From assembly GCA_014379595.1 (NCBI GenBank), contig JACMLM010000071.1, positions 248,001 to 312,000 on the forward strand: DNA of 64,000 nt, in the 5' to 3' direction. Shown piece by piece: positions 8,103 to 16,786 of this stretch. Position numbers and translations under genes: made by a program. Source of the DNA: Anaerolineales bacterium. Its GTDB lineage: Bacteria; Chloroflexota; Anaerolineae; Anaerolineales; Villigracilaceae. Every line of letters starts with the position of its first letter. The first letter of the stretch is position 1. A model generated the notes under the pieces. The model made no database searches and was not told the origin of the DNA. It worked only from the letters and a program-made list of their open reading frames with translations.

Positions 8103-8303
8103 TTACCCGCTACGCTTACCATGGGGTGCAAGGGATTTCACTTGTTCAAAAATAAATGGTTGCTTGCCCTTCAAGATCAATTGATCCATTAAATCCATAA
8201 TAACCATCGGCATGCGGTCAAGCAACCAGAGGTCTCGCAAATCTCTTGGTTTAGGTCGCCAGGCTTTCGTAGTTGGCGTGTGTTTGTAAGTTGTGTGCTT
8301 CAT
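8103..8303 (-). CDS. Small basic protein of unknown function
   Basis: A 66-residue protein from ATG 8303, rich in Lys, Arg and Pro at the N-terminus (KHTPTTKAWRPKPRDLRDLW) and then an amphipathic helix (LLDRMPMVIMDLMDQLIL). The frame is open 41 codons upstream, but that part looks non-coding, so the shorter start is used. A GGTGGGA just before the ATG is a weak ribosome binding site. It is the last minus-strand element-type gene before a 910-bp gene-free stretch. Confidence 0.4.
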   Translation of the reverse strand: MKHTTYKHTPTTKAWRPKPRDLRDLWLLDRMPMVIMDLMDQLILKGKQPFIFEQVKSLAPHGKRSG

Positions 8304-8537
8304 CGTCCCACCCGTGTAGAGTTCAGATTCTTCGGGAGTGTTTTTTTGTTCAATTTGTCCTTCCTTCTGTAGTTTGCGGTTAGAAATAAAGCACCAAAAG
8401 TCAAATACCTTGGCGCGCGCCAGCATAGATGAAAATATATTATTTTGTTGTTGCGTATTTGTGGGGTTTTGGTATGATTGTCTTTAAACATTGTGACCTA
8501 TTCACATTGTTGAAGATTTAGGTCTTCCCGCTTTGGT

Positions 8538-8565
8538 AAAAATCCGATTCTACCAATCGGGTTTT
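8538..8565 (+). terminator. Terminator, possibly bidirectional
   Basis: AAAAATCCGATT and AATCGGGTTTTT form a stem of about 11 bp with one G-T pair around CTACC. Runs of A before and T after the stem allow termination in both directions. Confidence 0.65.
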
Positions 8566-8603
8566 TGCTTTAATACGGGTACACATAAATCAGATTGTTA
8601 ACG

Positions 8604-8654
8604 AAAAAGCCGCGCCTGACAGGATCACAGTGATGTGATTCAGTCAGGCGCGGC
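8604..8654 (-). terminator. Strong GC-rich terminator without an upstream gene
   Basis: Arms GCCGCGCCTGAC (8609-8620) and its perfect complement (8643-8654) enclose an inner stem ATCACA/TGTGAT with a GTGA loop. On the minus strand the stem is followed by TTTTTCG. No minus-strand protein gene lies within 1.7 kb upstream, so it may end a small RNA. Confidence 0.7.
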
Positions 8655-9213
8655 CAATGTAATTCAAAAGGCGGGGGCTGTGTAACTATGAAATAATACT
8701 TGTAGGCAACAATATACCACACTTCATATTTTCATGCGATACGAAATTCTTCAGATTAAGCTGCAAGGCATTAACTCACCGACTCCGTACTCACTCCTAC
8801 TCTCTCGCATAGCGGATATACCTCTCAGCTGGATCGCTCAGCCGGTCTGCCTGGTGGTAGCAGATCATCAGCTTATCCCTGATCTGATAATGTATTGAGA
8901 CCAAAGGGAGAAAAATATATCGGTAAAGAGTGTAAAGCAATATTTGTAATAGTCTCATAAGTTGCGCGTGACTAAAGTATTAGTATACTTGTCATCACAT
9001 TGCGCCTCCATTTCTTCAATACAAGTTATATAATTGAGGAACTAAAAATCCTAAAGTTCTGTTTATAGCTGCGCGTTAACAAGGGAATTGGCTGTCACAA
9101 ACATAAGGAAATAAAGCCATTCAGCACAGCTCGCCAGACTATTTTCGCGTCAATAAAGCAACGTCACCTTCTAACCTTTATTCTAGGAAGACATATCTTT
9201 GAGGAGCAAAGCA

Positions 9214-10071
9214 ATGCCGAAAGATTCGCAATTAGTAAACTCAATTCTTCAGGTCTTCACGGACTATGAAGAAACCTGGGATGCCAAGTTACGAGACAAA
9301 GCAGAACAGATCAGACAACTAGAACAACAAGTTGCACAACTCGAAAGCGAATTATTAGAAGCTGTTACACCCGACGACATAATTGATGAAGCCCTAAAAG
9401 ACCGTTTGCTAAAACTGAAATCAGCCCCATTAGACACAACGCTCCGCGAAGCTGGGGTCGTACTCGAGTCTCGGTTGCGCAAAGCAGGGGGCGACGTTGA
9501 TAAAACTCTAACCGGTGTTCACCTTGTGGATGCTGTCTTCAACCTCGAAAAAGGCCGTCTCATATTTAGCGACCATCCTACAGAGCAGGAAGGAATCAGG
9601 ATGCTTTTTAGGGGAGCTATCCAATTTGTTCGTAACCCGCCAATGCACAAGCTGATAGACTATCAGGAAGGTGCTGCAAAAACATTAATTCGTCTGATAG
9701 ATTCGCTTTTGGTTTTATTGGAAGAGGGGAAACCACGAATCACAGACAAGGAAAAAATTGAAAGCACGCGTTTGATGCTGAAAAGAAGACCACTCTCAAA
9801 GGGACAACGTTTGCTATTTCAGATGCTTGCACAAGCCGGTGATGTAGGTATGACAAACTCTGAATTATCTGAAGCAATGGGAATATCTCGTCCGTCTTTG
9901 GGCGGACTCCTGGGTGCGTTGGGATACCGCATTACTCATACTCAAGGATTAACATCCAGCACTGGCATTGGCGATATTTTTGCAATTACCCCAGCAGAAA
10001 ATGGCGAATTGCGTTACCAGATTCGCCCGATTTTACTGCAAGCACTGAAAGCTGAAAAAATAATTCCCTGA
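9214..10071 (+). CDS. TIGR02391 (Ymh) family protein
   Basis: A 285-residue protein. Residues about 10-40 are a charged coiled coil. The middle (about 85-170) matches the TIGR02391/Hypoth_Ymh family: HLVDAVFN, then GRLIFSDHPTEQEGIRMLF, then AIQFVRNPPMH. The C-terminal third looks like a winged HTH (GMTNSELSEAMGISRPSLGG). The molecular role of the family is unknown, but members are often found beside restriction-modification genes. GAGGAG seven bases before ATG 9214 decides the start over a TTG at 9199. The stop overlaps the ATG of the following hsdM fragment (TGATG), so the two were once translationally coupled. Confidence 0.75.
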   Translation: MPKDSQLVNSILQVFTDYEETWDAKLRDKAEQIRQLEQQVAQLESELLEAVTPDDIIDEALKDRLLKLKSAPLDTTLREAGVVLESRLRKAGGDVDKTLTGVHLVDAVFNLEKGRLIFSDHPTEQEGIRMLFRGAIQFVRNPPMHKLIDYQEGAAKTLIRLIDSLLVLLEEGKPRITDKEKIESTRLMLKRRPLSKGQRLLFQMLAQAGDVGMTNSELSEAMGISRPSLGGLLGALGYRITHTQGLTSSTGIGDIFAITPAENGELRYQIRPILLQALKAEKIIP

Positions 10072-10274
10072 TGAGTATTCATAACATGCCGACCAACCTC
10101 AAAAACCTCGGAGAGCGACTCTGGGACGTAGATGACTCACTGCAAGGAAATCCTCATCTGAAATCAGCCGAATATTCTATCCCTGTGGTGGGACTTATCT
10201 TCCTGCGCTCGCGGCTGTTTGCGCCCATTTGCACCGTGAGCCCAGTTATGCCCAAGCGTGCCATTCACGTCTAA
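10071..10274 (+). pseudogene. hsdM: Truncated hsdM (type I methyltransferase N-terminus)
   Basis: The first 46 residues or so read NLKNLGERLWDVDDSLQG, then KSAEYSIPVVGLIFLR, which is the opening helical domain of a type I restriction-modification methyltransferase. After FLRS (about 10215) the similarity ends and 20 unrelated codons lead to a stop. The catalytic domain is missing, so the gene is dead. Its sequence type differs from the intact hsdM at 17974-19422, so it is not a local copy of that gene. It is the remnant of a different type I system whose first gene was the coupled TIGR02391 gene; the break point is a former insertion or deletion boundary. Confidence 0.7.
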
Positions 10275-10386
10275 GGTTTGGTGTTCCAGTCATATTTCAA
10301 GTTCGCCCTTTATCGCCAGTTGTCCTCCCGTAGCGTGCACGACCCTACTGACTCGCCTAGCGGTCTTCCCTCATCCCAGAAGAGGT

Positions 10387-12855
10387 TCATTCCCCGCGCA
10401 GGTTTGCTAGGTATGTGCGCGCCTGCTGTGTGTATGGTGACTCAATCGCTTCAAAGATCGCGAGTGCCTGCTCGGTATACTGAATTGCTTTTTCTTTATA
10501 ACCCAAGTTTTCATAGGCACTTCCCATGTTGAAGAGGGCCACACTTTCACCGCGGCGGTCGCCAATTTCACGCGCAATCACCATCCGTTGTTCATAAAAC
10601 TCGATGGCTTTGCCCGCATCGCCCAAAGAGTAATAGGCACTCCCTATATTGCCCAGGGCTGCGCCTTCGCCTTGACGGTCGCCAATTTCACGTGCTATTA
10701 CTATTCGTTGTTCATAAAACTCTATGCCTTTGTGCGCATCGCCCAAAACTACATAGGCACTCCCCAAGTTGCCGAGGGCATTTCCTTCGCCTCGGCGGTC
10801 ACCAATTTCACGCACAATGAATAAAGCCTGTTGATAAAACTCGATGGCCTTGCGCGCATCGCCCAAGTCTGCATGAGCAAGACCCAGGTTGATAAGAAAT
10901 CCGCCTTCGCCTTGGCGGTCGCCAATTACACGATTAATGACTAAGGCTTGTTCATAAAACTCTATAGCTTTGCGTGCATCACCCAAAGCTGCATAGGCAT
11001 TCCCTAGGTTGCCGAGGATTGTGCCCTCGCCTTGGAAGTTGCCAATATCACGATCAATGACTAAAGCTTGGTCAAAAAACTCGATCGCTTTGCGCGCATC
11101 GCCCAAAGCTGCATAGGCAACCCCTAGGTTGCCGAGAAATGCGCCTTCACCTCGGCGGTCGCTAATTTCACGAAAAATTACAAGCGCTTGTTCATGAAAC
11201 TCGATAGCTTTGCGTGCATCGCCCAAATTTTTATAAGCAACTCCCAGGTTACCGAGGGCATTTCCTTCGCCTTGTCGGTCGCCAATTTCACGTGCTATTA
11301 CCATTCGTTGTTCATAAAACTCTATGCCTTTGCGCGCGTTCCCCAAGGCCGCATACACTAGACCTAGGCTGCCGAGATGGATGCCTTCTATTTGCTTGTC
11401 TTTTAGACGACGGGCGGCATTCAGGGCAGTTTCAAGAATGGGGATTCTTCGTCGAGGAGATAAATGCAGATCGAGCAAGAGTGCACATGAGTTAGGAAAT
11501 TCGCAGAGCCACGCGTCTGCATCTGATTCGGGTGGGCGGGGAAAGGATTCTTGTTCTGGTAATAATCTGTTATAAGCGGAATCTAGATGGGGCCAGATGA
11601 AACGGAATTGGAAAAGCGCGCGCAGGGCGTTTTCGTTTCCTTTGATGTAGTGCTCACGGGCTTCAGCTGCCCATTGCAGGAAATGATATGCGTGGCGCAG
11701 ACTAGTTTGCGCGGCGTTGGACTCATCTTTGAGAAGTTTACCGATTGAGAACAGCCGCGTTAGATCATGCAGTTCATACATATATGAGACATTCGCCAAA
11801 GAGGAAGGCAATATATTCAACAAACTCAGCGAGGATAATTTTCCGATCAGGTCATCGACTTCAATTTCATCTTCACTTTCGCAGACCACCTGAGCAGAAA
11901 CTTTGATGAATGGAGCAGTGAAAACACCCAACTGGCAGAAGAATGCTTTTGAGGTCTCATCAAGCAGAGCATAGGAAAGACTGAGCGCAGCCTCCACATC
12001 CAGATCGATGTCATCCTCGCGCTTCAATCGTTGCAGGCGGGTGTGCTCATCTGCAAGGCGTGTCAGCAAATGGCCCAGAGTCCAATCTGGACGGTCGTTC
12101 AAAATGGAAGCCGCCACGCGTAGGGCGAGAGGTAAATATCCACAAAGTTTTGCGAGCGCGTTTATTTCTTCATCGGATTCCGCTCTCAATTTAGAGGATG
12201 CCGATTTTAATAGCGAGCACGAATCGTCGCGCGAAAGCACATCTAGGCGCAATGGCATTAAGTCAAATTCGGTGAGAGTGATATGTTGGCGGGAGGTGAC
12301 AATCGCTGCCGATGGTGCCGACGGAATTAATGAGCGGATCTGCGCAGCATTGGATGCATTATCAAGAAGGATAAGGGCTTTTTGCGCGGAGAATGTCTGT
12401 TGGTATAGTCCTTTTAACTGTTCCGATTCATCAGGGAGCTTTTGGTTCGGATAAAAGGGCTCTATGAGCCGGCGCATGGCTTCATCAGGAGCGAGCGGAT
12501 CAGAAGTTCCACGCAGGTCAATGCTCATGCGGGCGTCGGGGTAGTCCTCTGCGATCTCCTTCGCCAGCCGGCGGGCTAGCTCAGTTTTGCCAATCCCACC
12601 TCCACCACTGACTCCCGATATGAGAGCCCCATTTTTGAACGAGGCTTTCAGGGATTCAATTTCCCTGTCGCGCCCCGTGAAATCAGCCACGGGCAGAGGC
12701 ATGCTGAAAAGTGTATATTCAGTTTTGAGGGCTTCATTGATGATGGTGTTGCCATGCCCGACAATAATGTTCGAGCCAGAGACATCTCCACCAATGTTTA
12801 TGTTTGCTTCGATATTAGGTTCTTGTTTCTCTTTCGATTTTGAGGACTTAGGCAT
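10387..12855 (-). CDS. NB-ARC STAND ATPase with eight C-terminal TPRs
   Basis: An 822-residue STAND protein, probably a cytoplasmic sensor or switch. Residues 20-40 carry a Gly/Asn/Ser-rich motif (GGDVSGSNIIVGHGN). The NB-ARC ATPase spans about 55-390: GRDREIE entry motif, Walker A GGGGIGKT ending at 91, Walker B LILLDN at 161-166, VTSR sensor at 186-189, and the GYLPLAL helix motif at 239-245. A winged-helix and helical linker follow. Residues about 495-815 are eight TPRs of exactly 40 residues with consensus GEGNALGNLG..Y..LGDARKAIEFYEQAL. No effector domain (nuclease, protease, TIR) is fused, so output may come from a partner such as the TIR protein. It is the last gene of the minus-strand six-gene operon, 61 bp after hsdR. 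Confidence 0.85.
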   Translation of the reverse strand: MPKSSKSKEKQEPNIEANINIGGDVSGSNIIVGHGNTIINEALKTEYTLFSMPLPVADFTGRDREIESLKASFKNGALISGVSGGGGIGKTELARRLAKEIAEDYPDARMSIDLRGTSDPLAPDEAMRRLIEPFYPNQKLPDESEQLKGLYQQTFSAQKALILLDNASNAAQIRSLIPSAPSAAIVTSRQHITLTEFDLMPLRLDVLSRDDSCSLLKSASSKLRAESDEEINALAKLCGYLPLALRVAASILNDRPDWTLGHLLTRLADEHTRLQRLKREDDIDLDVEAALSLSYALLDETSKAFFCQLGVFTAPFIKVSAQVVCESEDEIEVDDLIGKLSSLSLLNILPSSLANVSYMYELHDLTRLFSIGKLLKDESNAAQTSLRHAYHFLQWAAEAREHYIKGNENALRALFQFRFIWPHLDSAYNRLLPEQESFPRPPESDADAWLCEFPNSCALLLDLHLSPRRRIPILETALNAARRLKDKQIEGIHLGSLGLVYAALGNARKGIEFYEQRMVIAREIGDRQGEGNALGNLGVAYKNLGDARKAIEFHEQALVIFREISDRRGEGAFLGNLGVAYAALGDARKAIEFFDQALVIDRDIGNFQGEGTILGNLGNAYAALGDARKAIEFYEQALVINRVIGDRQGEGGFLINLGLAHADLGDARKAIEFYQQALFIVREIGDRRGEGNALGNLGSAYVVLGDAHKGIEFYEQRIVIAREIGDRQGEGAALGNIGSAYYSLGDAGKAIEFYEQRMVIAREIGDRRGESVALFNMGSAYENLGYKEKAIQYTEQALAIFEAIESPYTQQARTYLANLRGE
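10441..11400 (-). repeat. Eight 120-bp tandem repeats coding TPRs
   Basis: A 120-bp unit repeats in register with no insertion or deletion: the word GCCAATTTCACG or a one- to two-base variant occurs at 10561, 10681, 10801, 10921, 11041, 11161 and 11281. Neighbouring units share long identical stretches at the DNA level, more than protein constraint requires, which suggests recent duplication or gene conversion. Confidence 0.9.
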
Positions 12856-12916
12856 ATCATCTCGCTTGTAAGATCAGATGACCAATAAAATAATCACATA
12901 TTGATTGTAGAACTTT

Positions 12917-15226
12917 TCACGCCCTTATATGTTGAGTATATAGGAACTTCTGAAACTCAATAAATATTGTGCGGATTGCTGGAATATTACCTAAAATTTG
13001 TTGTGCATCATCCAACGCATGATATTTCAACTTCAGCAAGTCGGGGAGTTTTTCCTGGTCGAGTTCTTCCACACCTGTTTCAATGTACTTGGACAGGACA
13101 AATTCGATGAACTGTTTTTGTTCATTGCTCAGCGCGGAGAAGATATTCGATTGCGCCTGCGCTACTCGTAGTTCTCTTGTGATTGGTTGTATTGCATAAG
13201 ACACATATTCCAGCACGTCGAAGAGATCGCTCTTTTCAGCGTTGATGAGGGATTGCATGATGTGTAACTGTTCTCTGCCAAAACCCGCGTCTGCAAGTTT
13301 TTCGAGCAATGCTTTGCGCGTATCAGGCTTTGACCAAATTTTGCGCAGCTGTTCTTCGTCCTTGAAGAAGTCAGGTAGCTTGCCGAAAAGTTTTTCCATG
13401 AATTGTTCCGCAGTCAGCGGTTTGCCGTCTGCGTCATAAAACATGGTGGTTGCCATGTGCTGAATTTCGCGTTCTTTGCCATCGCGCAGCTTGATTTTTA
13501 ATCTTACTTTTGGCGGAAGAGGCGGTTCATCTGGACCACCATAAGGCGGACGTGGAGGCTGGCTTATCTTGGGCTTCTCGTCAGGTTCTTCTGGTTCACC
13601 ATCCCATTCAGGGTCGGCAAAGTGATTGTGGGCATCGACAAAATCGTAGATGGTGAAATATTCTTTGCCATCGAAGAGACGTGTGCCGCGGCCAATAATT
13701 TGCTTGAATTCGATGATCGTTCTGATCTGCCGCATGAGGATAATGCTGCGGATGTTGCGCGCATCCACACCTGTGGATAATTTTTGCGAGGTGGTCAAAA
13801 TGGTGGGGATGGTCTTTTCGTTATCTTGAAACTCGCGCAGATATTGTTCGCCCAAATCGCCATCATTGGCAGTGACGCGGACGCAGTACATGGGGTCTGT
13901 GCTTTTCTTGTACTGGTTGATCAAATCGCGAACAGCGGCGGCGTGATCCTGGGTGGCACAGAAGACCAGGGCTTTCTCGTTCTGATTGATCTCATCCATG
14001 AAGAGCTGAACGCGTTTAGCTTCACGAGCTTTGATCTCGATAATGCGGTTGAAGTCAGCTTCCTTGTAGACTTTGCCTGTTTCGATTTCACCTTCGATGA
14101 TCGTGTCGTCCGCTGTATAGATGTATTCATCCAGTGTAGTTTTTATCTTGCGGACTTTGAAGGGAGTCAAGAATCCGTCATTGATGCCTTCCTTCAAGGA
14201 GTAGATGTAAACGGGGTCGCCGAAATATTTATAGGTATCAACATTGTCTTTGCGCTTGGGCGTGGCGGTGAGACCGAGCTGCACGGCGGGCGAAAAATAT
14301 TCCATAATGGCGCGCCAGTTGCCTTCGTCGTTTGCACCGCCGCGATGACATTCGTCGATGACGATAAAGTCAAAATAATCTTTGGGATATTCGCCAAAGT
14401 AGGGCGTATCGTTCGGACCAGACATGAAGGTCTGGAAAATGGTAAAGAAGATGCTACCATTGGTTGGGACACTGCCACGCTTGCGGATGTCATCTGGTTT
14501 GATGCGGACGAGAGCATCTTCGGGGAATGCGTTGAATGCGTTGAACGCCTGGTCGGCGAGAATGTTTCGGTCGGCCAGAAACAGGATGCGGGGTCGGCGT
14601 GAAGCGTCGCGCTTTAAATTCCAACGGCTTTGAAATAACTTCCAGGCGATCTGAAAGGCGATAAAGGTTTTGCCAGTCCCCGTGGCGAGAGTCAAAAGGA
14701 TGCGCTGCTTTTTTTCGGCAATGGCTTCCGTGACACTGTTGACGGCGATCTCTTGATAATAGCGCGCGGATTTGGTGCCGCCGACATCTTCATAGGGGAC
14801 GAGGTCGAAGGAGTTGTTCCAGTTGTTGCGGGGGACATCTGCAAATGTATTGTTCCAGAGTTCTTCGGGTGTGGGAAATTTTTGGATCAGTCCTTCTTTT
14901 CCCGTACTCATTTCGACTTGGTAAATTTCTTTGCCATTTGCCGCATATGTGAAATCGAGATGCAGCTTGATGGCGTAATCCTTTGCTTGTCTCACGCCTT
15001 CGCTAACAGGGTCTACATCCCGCTTGGCTTCGATGACTGCCAGTTGACGATTTTTATAAACGAGAATGTAATCGGCAATGGATGGTTTGCCGCGCCGACC
15101 GCCTGATTGGATTCTGCCGTCTGTGATATGACGTTCGCGCAGGATTCTTGCGCCATCCAAAATGCCCCAGCCTGCTTCGCGCAGTTTGGGATCTATTAAT
15201 TCGGCTCTAGTCTCGGCTTCGTTCAT
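12917..15226 (-). CDS. hsdR: Type I restriction enzyme, R (motor/nuclease) subunit
   Basis: A 769-residue HsdR. The N-terminal PD-(D/E)xK nuclease shows D52 (SIADY) and E66-A-K68 (AVIEAKRD). The SF2 translocase has Walker A ATGTGKT at 181-187, DECH at 291-294 and TATPKR at 320-325, with the second RecA domain ending near IGRGTRL. The C-terminal part matches the EcoEI-type R C-terminal domain. It cuts unmodified DNA after translocation, together with HsdM and HsdS. All catalytic residues are present, so it should be active. The length is normal for the shorter HsdR subfamily. It follows the TIR gene after 44 bp and precedes the NB-ARC gene by 61 bp. No ribosome binding site stands out before ATG 15226. 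Confidence 0.95.
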   Translation of the reverse strand: MNEAETRAELIDPKLREAGWGILDGARILRERHITDGRIQSGGRRGKPSIADYILVYKNRQLAVIEAKRDVDPVSEGVRQAKDYAIKLHLDFTYAANGKEIYQVEMSTGKEGLIQKFPTPEELWNNTFADVPRNNWNNSFDLVPYEDVGGTKSARYYQEIAVNSVTEAIAEKKQRILLTLATGTGKTFIAFQIAWKLFQSRWNLKRDASRRPRILFLADRNILADQAFNAFNAFPEDALVRIKPDDIRKRGSVPTNGSIFFTIFQTFMSGPNDTPYFGEYPKDYFDFIVIDECHRGGANDEGNWRAIMEYFSPAVQLGLTATPKRKDNVDTYKYFGDPVYIYSLKEGINDGFLTPFKVRKIKTTLDEYIYTADDTIIEGEIETGKVYKEADFNRIIEIKAREAKRVQLFMDEINQNEKALVFCATQDHAAAVRDLINQYKKSTDPMYCVRVTANDGDLGEQYLREFQDNEKTIPTILTTSQKLSTGVDARNIRSIILMRQIRTIIEFKQIIGRGTRLFDGKEYFTIYDFVDAHNHFADPEWDGEPEEPDEKPKISQPPRPPYGGPDEPPLPPKVRLKIKLRDGKEREIQHMATTMFYDADGKPLTAEQFMEKLFGKLPDFFKDEEQLRKIWSKPDTRKALLEKLADAGFGREQLHIMQSLINAEKSDLFDVLEYVSYAIQPITRELRVAQAQSNIFSALSNEQKQFIEFVLSKYIETGVEELDQEKLPDLLKLKYHALDDAQQILGNIPAIRTIFIEFQKFLYTQHIRA

Positions 15227-15270
15227 AATGTTTTTGATAATCCTCGTCAGATCATATTTTGTATTCAGGA

Positions 15271-16695
15271 TCAGCGGGAAAGACTGACTTCCAGAGTATA
15301 TCTAATACTAGAAGATGAGCGATTGAAGATACAATAATCATACATATTATTTTTGGAATTAAAGCTGCCATATAAAATCATAGCACCTGTGTCTTTGGCT
15401 ACATCTTCATCAGAGCTATGAACAACATGTGTGATTTGATCAGTAGATGTGACGGTTTTGAAGAGCAGCACTTGCCCGGGGAGGATGCCCCACCCATAAC
15501 AATCGGGTGGTTGATTAGGAAGTATGTCGACATCCTTTTTAAACAAGGTAGATAACAAAGAAGCCGTGCTAGGAACGACTATTGGAGTTGGTATGACAAA
15601 TGTCTGAGCTGAATTCAACGGAATGATAAGTTTATTACCAGCTTCAAGTTGGATCCCTTTGTTGGTTTCCCGAAGCACAACTACATCCGCATTATATCTT
15701 TGCGCAAGAGATTCCCATGTATCGCCACTTTGGACAATGTGAGATGCAACACAAGGAAGACCGTAGATCCTACTAATGCTTCCTATATTTGGAACACTTA
15801 CAATCATGCCAGATGATAGATTTTGGGGATCACTAATTTGCGGATTTGCTACAAGCACCTTTTCAAAATCCGCCCCGTAGCAGCGTGCAATTTGGAACAA
15901 AGAATCGCCGACGACTACCTGGTGTTGAATCGTCATGCCAGGCTGAAGCGGGGCTAAAAACAAGGTCGGCGTCGCCTCAACATGAGTAAATACTATCGCT
16001 GTAGGTGTTGGAGTCTGGGTGAACAATGTCTTGCTCCAAGGTGAGCTGATGAACGCAAAAATTATCGTTGCCACTGCACCTATGATGGCAACTAAATATT
16101 CCTTTTTGAACTTGAATGGCTTTGTTGCGGTTATCGAGGGAACGCGTGGAGAATTATCCTTGGTATCAATATTTGCTTCAATGGGTGTCTTCACAAGTGT
16201 AGATAAAATTCCTGGCATCCTGCTTCTTTTGACTTGAAGCGTCGCTCCTATGCTATTTGCACGTGCCTTTAAAGCTCTCATCAACATGTCATAGCCATTA
16301 TCTTCAAATAGATCCACCCAATGCCACTTCTTCAGGCTTTCGAGAGTTTCACAAGCTTCCAAGCGTGCTGGGATGATAAATATCTCCCCTTCAGGTTTTT
16401 CCATTGCAGTATCTAAAGCAAGGCGTACTTCCTTTTGTCTAAACCCTGCCTTGTTGAATTCCTGTGAGAGGCAAACTACTATAACGTCACTCTCTCGCAC
16501 AGCCTTACGGATTTCCAATTCCCAATTCTGACCTGGTAGCAGTTTCTCTTTATCCAACCATGCATCCACACCGTCTTTGACAAGACGTTCATACAGTGCT
16601 TTAACATTACCCTTGTCACTGTGGGTATGGCACAGAAAAACTTTGATGGGATGTTTGGCTTCAGGCATGAAATCGCTTACTTCTTTCACACTCAT
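15271..16695 (-). CDS. TIR domain - transmembrane helix - two LysM domains
   Basis: A 474-residue protein. Residues 17-150 form a TIR domain: IKVFLCHTHSDK (strand A), WLDKEKLLPGQNW (BB-loop region), DVIVVCLSQEF, and KEVRLAL, where E89 is at the position of the catalytic Glu of NAD-cleaving TIRs. Residues 199-218 are one membrane helix preceded by KPFKFKKEY, so by the positive-inside rule the TIR faces the cytoplasm. A Thr/Pro-rich linker follows, then LysM repeats at about 258-303 (VVVGDSLFQIARCYGA) and 318-360 (VQSGDTWESLAQRYNA), and an unassigned 110-residue end. LysM domains bind peptidoglycan or chitin. The gene lies between hsdS (91 bp) and hsdR (44 bp) in one operon. It could be a wall-damage or phage-entry sensor with an NADase output; the function is inferred. 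Confidence 0.85.
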   Translation of the reverse strand: MSVKEVSDFMPEAKHPIKVFLCHTHSDKGNVKALYERLVKDGVDAWLDKEKLLPGQNWELEIRKAVRESDVIVVCLSQEFNKAGFRQKEVRLALDTAMEKPEGEIFIIPARLEACETLESLKKWHWVDLFEDNGYDMLMRALKARANSIGATLQVKRSRMPGILSTLVKTPIEANIDTKDNSPRVPSITATKPFKFKKEYLVAIIGAVATIIFAFISSPWSKTLFTQTPTPTAIVFTHVEATPTLFLAPLQPGMTIQHQVVVGDSLFQIARCYGADFEKVLVANPQISDPQNLSSGMIVSVPNIGSISRIYGLPCVASHIVQSGDTWESLAQRYNADVVVLRETNKGIQLEAGNKLIIPLNSAQTFVIPTPIVVPSTASLLSTLFKKDVDILPNQPPDCYGWGILPGQVLLFKTVTSTDQITHVVHSSDEDVAKDTGAMILYGSFNSKNNMYDYCIFNRSSSSIRYTLEVSLSR

Positions 16696-16786
16696 TTAAG
16701 TAAATCTTGCATTCAACGAGCCCGTTCCAGAAAATTATACCGTCGTACGAGCACCGTAGCCCCTTGTGTGGGAGTCAATACCTCGC

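Larger units (their letters stand above)
8304..9213. other. 910-bp gene-free stretch between element and defence island
   Basis: No convincing protein gene on either strand. It contains a 21-bp imperfect palindrome at 8489-8509 (CATTGTGA and TCACATTG with a 5-bp centre, possible operator), a terminator at 8538-8565, a strong minus-strand terminator at 8604-8654, and AT-rich DNA up to the ribosome binding site of the TIGR02391 gene. The stretch 8760-8930 has short inverted words (GCTCAGC, GATCATCAGC/GCTGATGATC) that could fold as RNA. It probably marks the join between two acquired segments. Confidence 0.5.

Noticed and set aside
8760-8930. Structured-looking DNA considered as a tRNA or tmRNA gene.
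   Set aside because: No cloverleaf, T-loop GTTCRA or CCA-like end could be fitted on either strand.
685-10255. CCAGTTTTGGCCATGCG near 690 resembles CCAGTTATGCCCAAGCG near 10234 (about 16 of 21 bases) and could be the two ends of the element.
   Set aside because: Serine integrases need only a short exact core, the longest shared run is 6 bases, and a match of this grade is easily found by chance in 10 kb.
10215-10386. Possible integron attC site or insertion-sequence end after the hsdM break.
   Set aside because: No pair of inverse and core sites with the right spacing, no inverted terminal repeats and no target duplication could be seen.
13784-14602. A 272-residue open frame on the plus strand opposite hsdR, and similar long opposite frames in hsdM.
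   Set aside because: They are mirror frames of strong conserved genes, without ribosome binding sites or recognisable domains.
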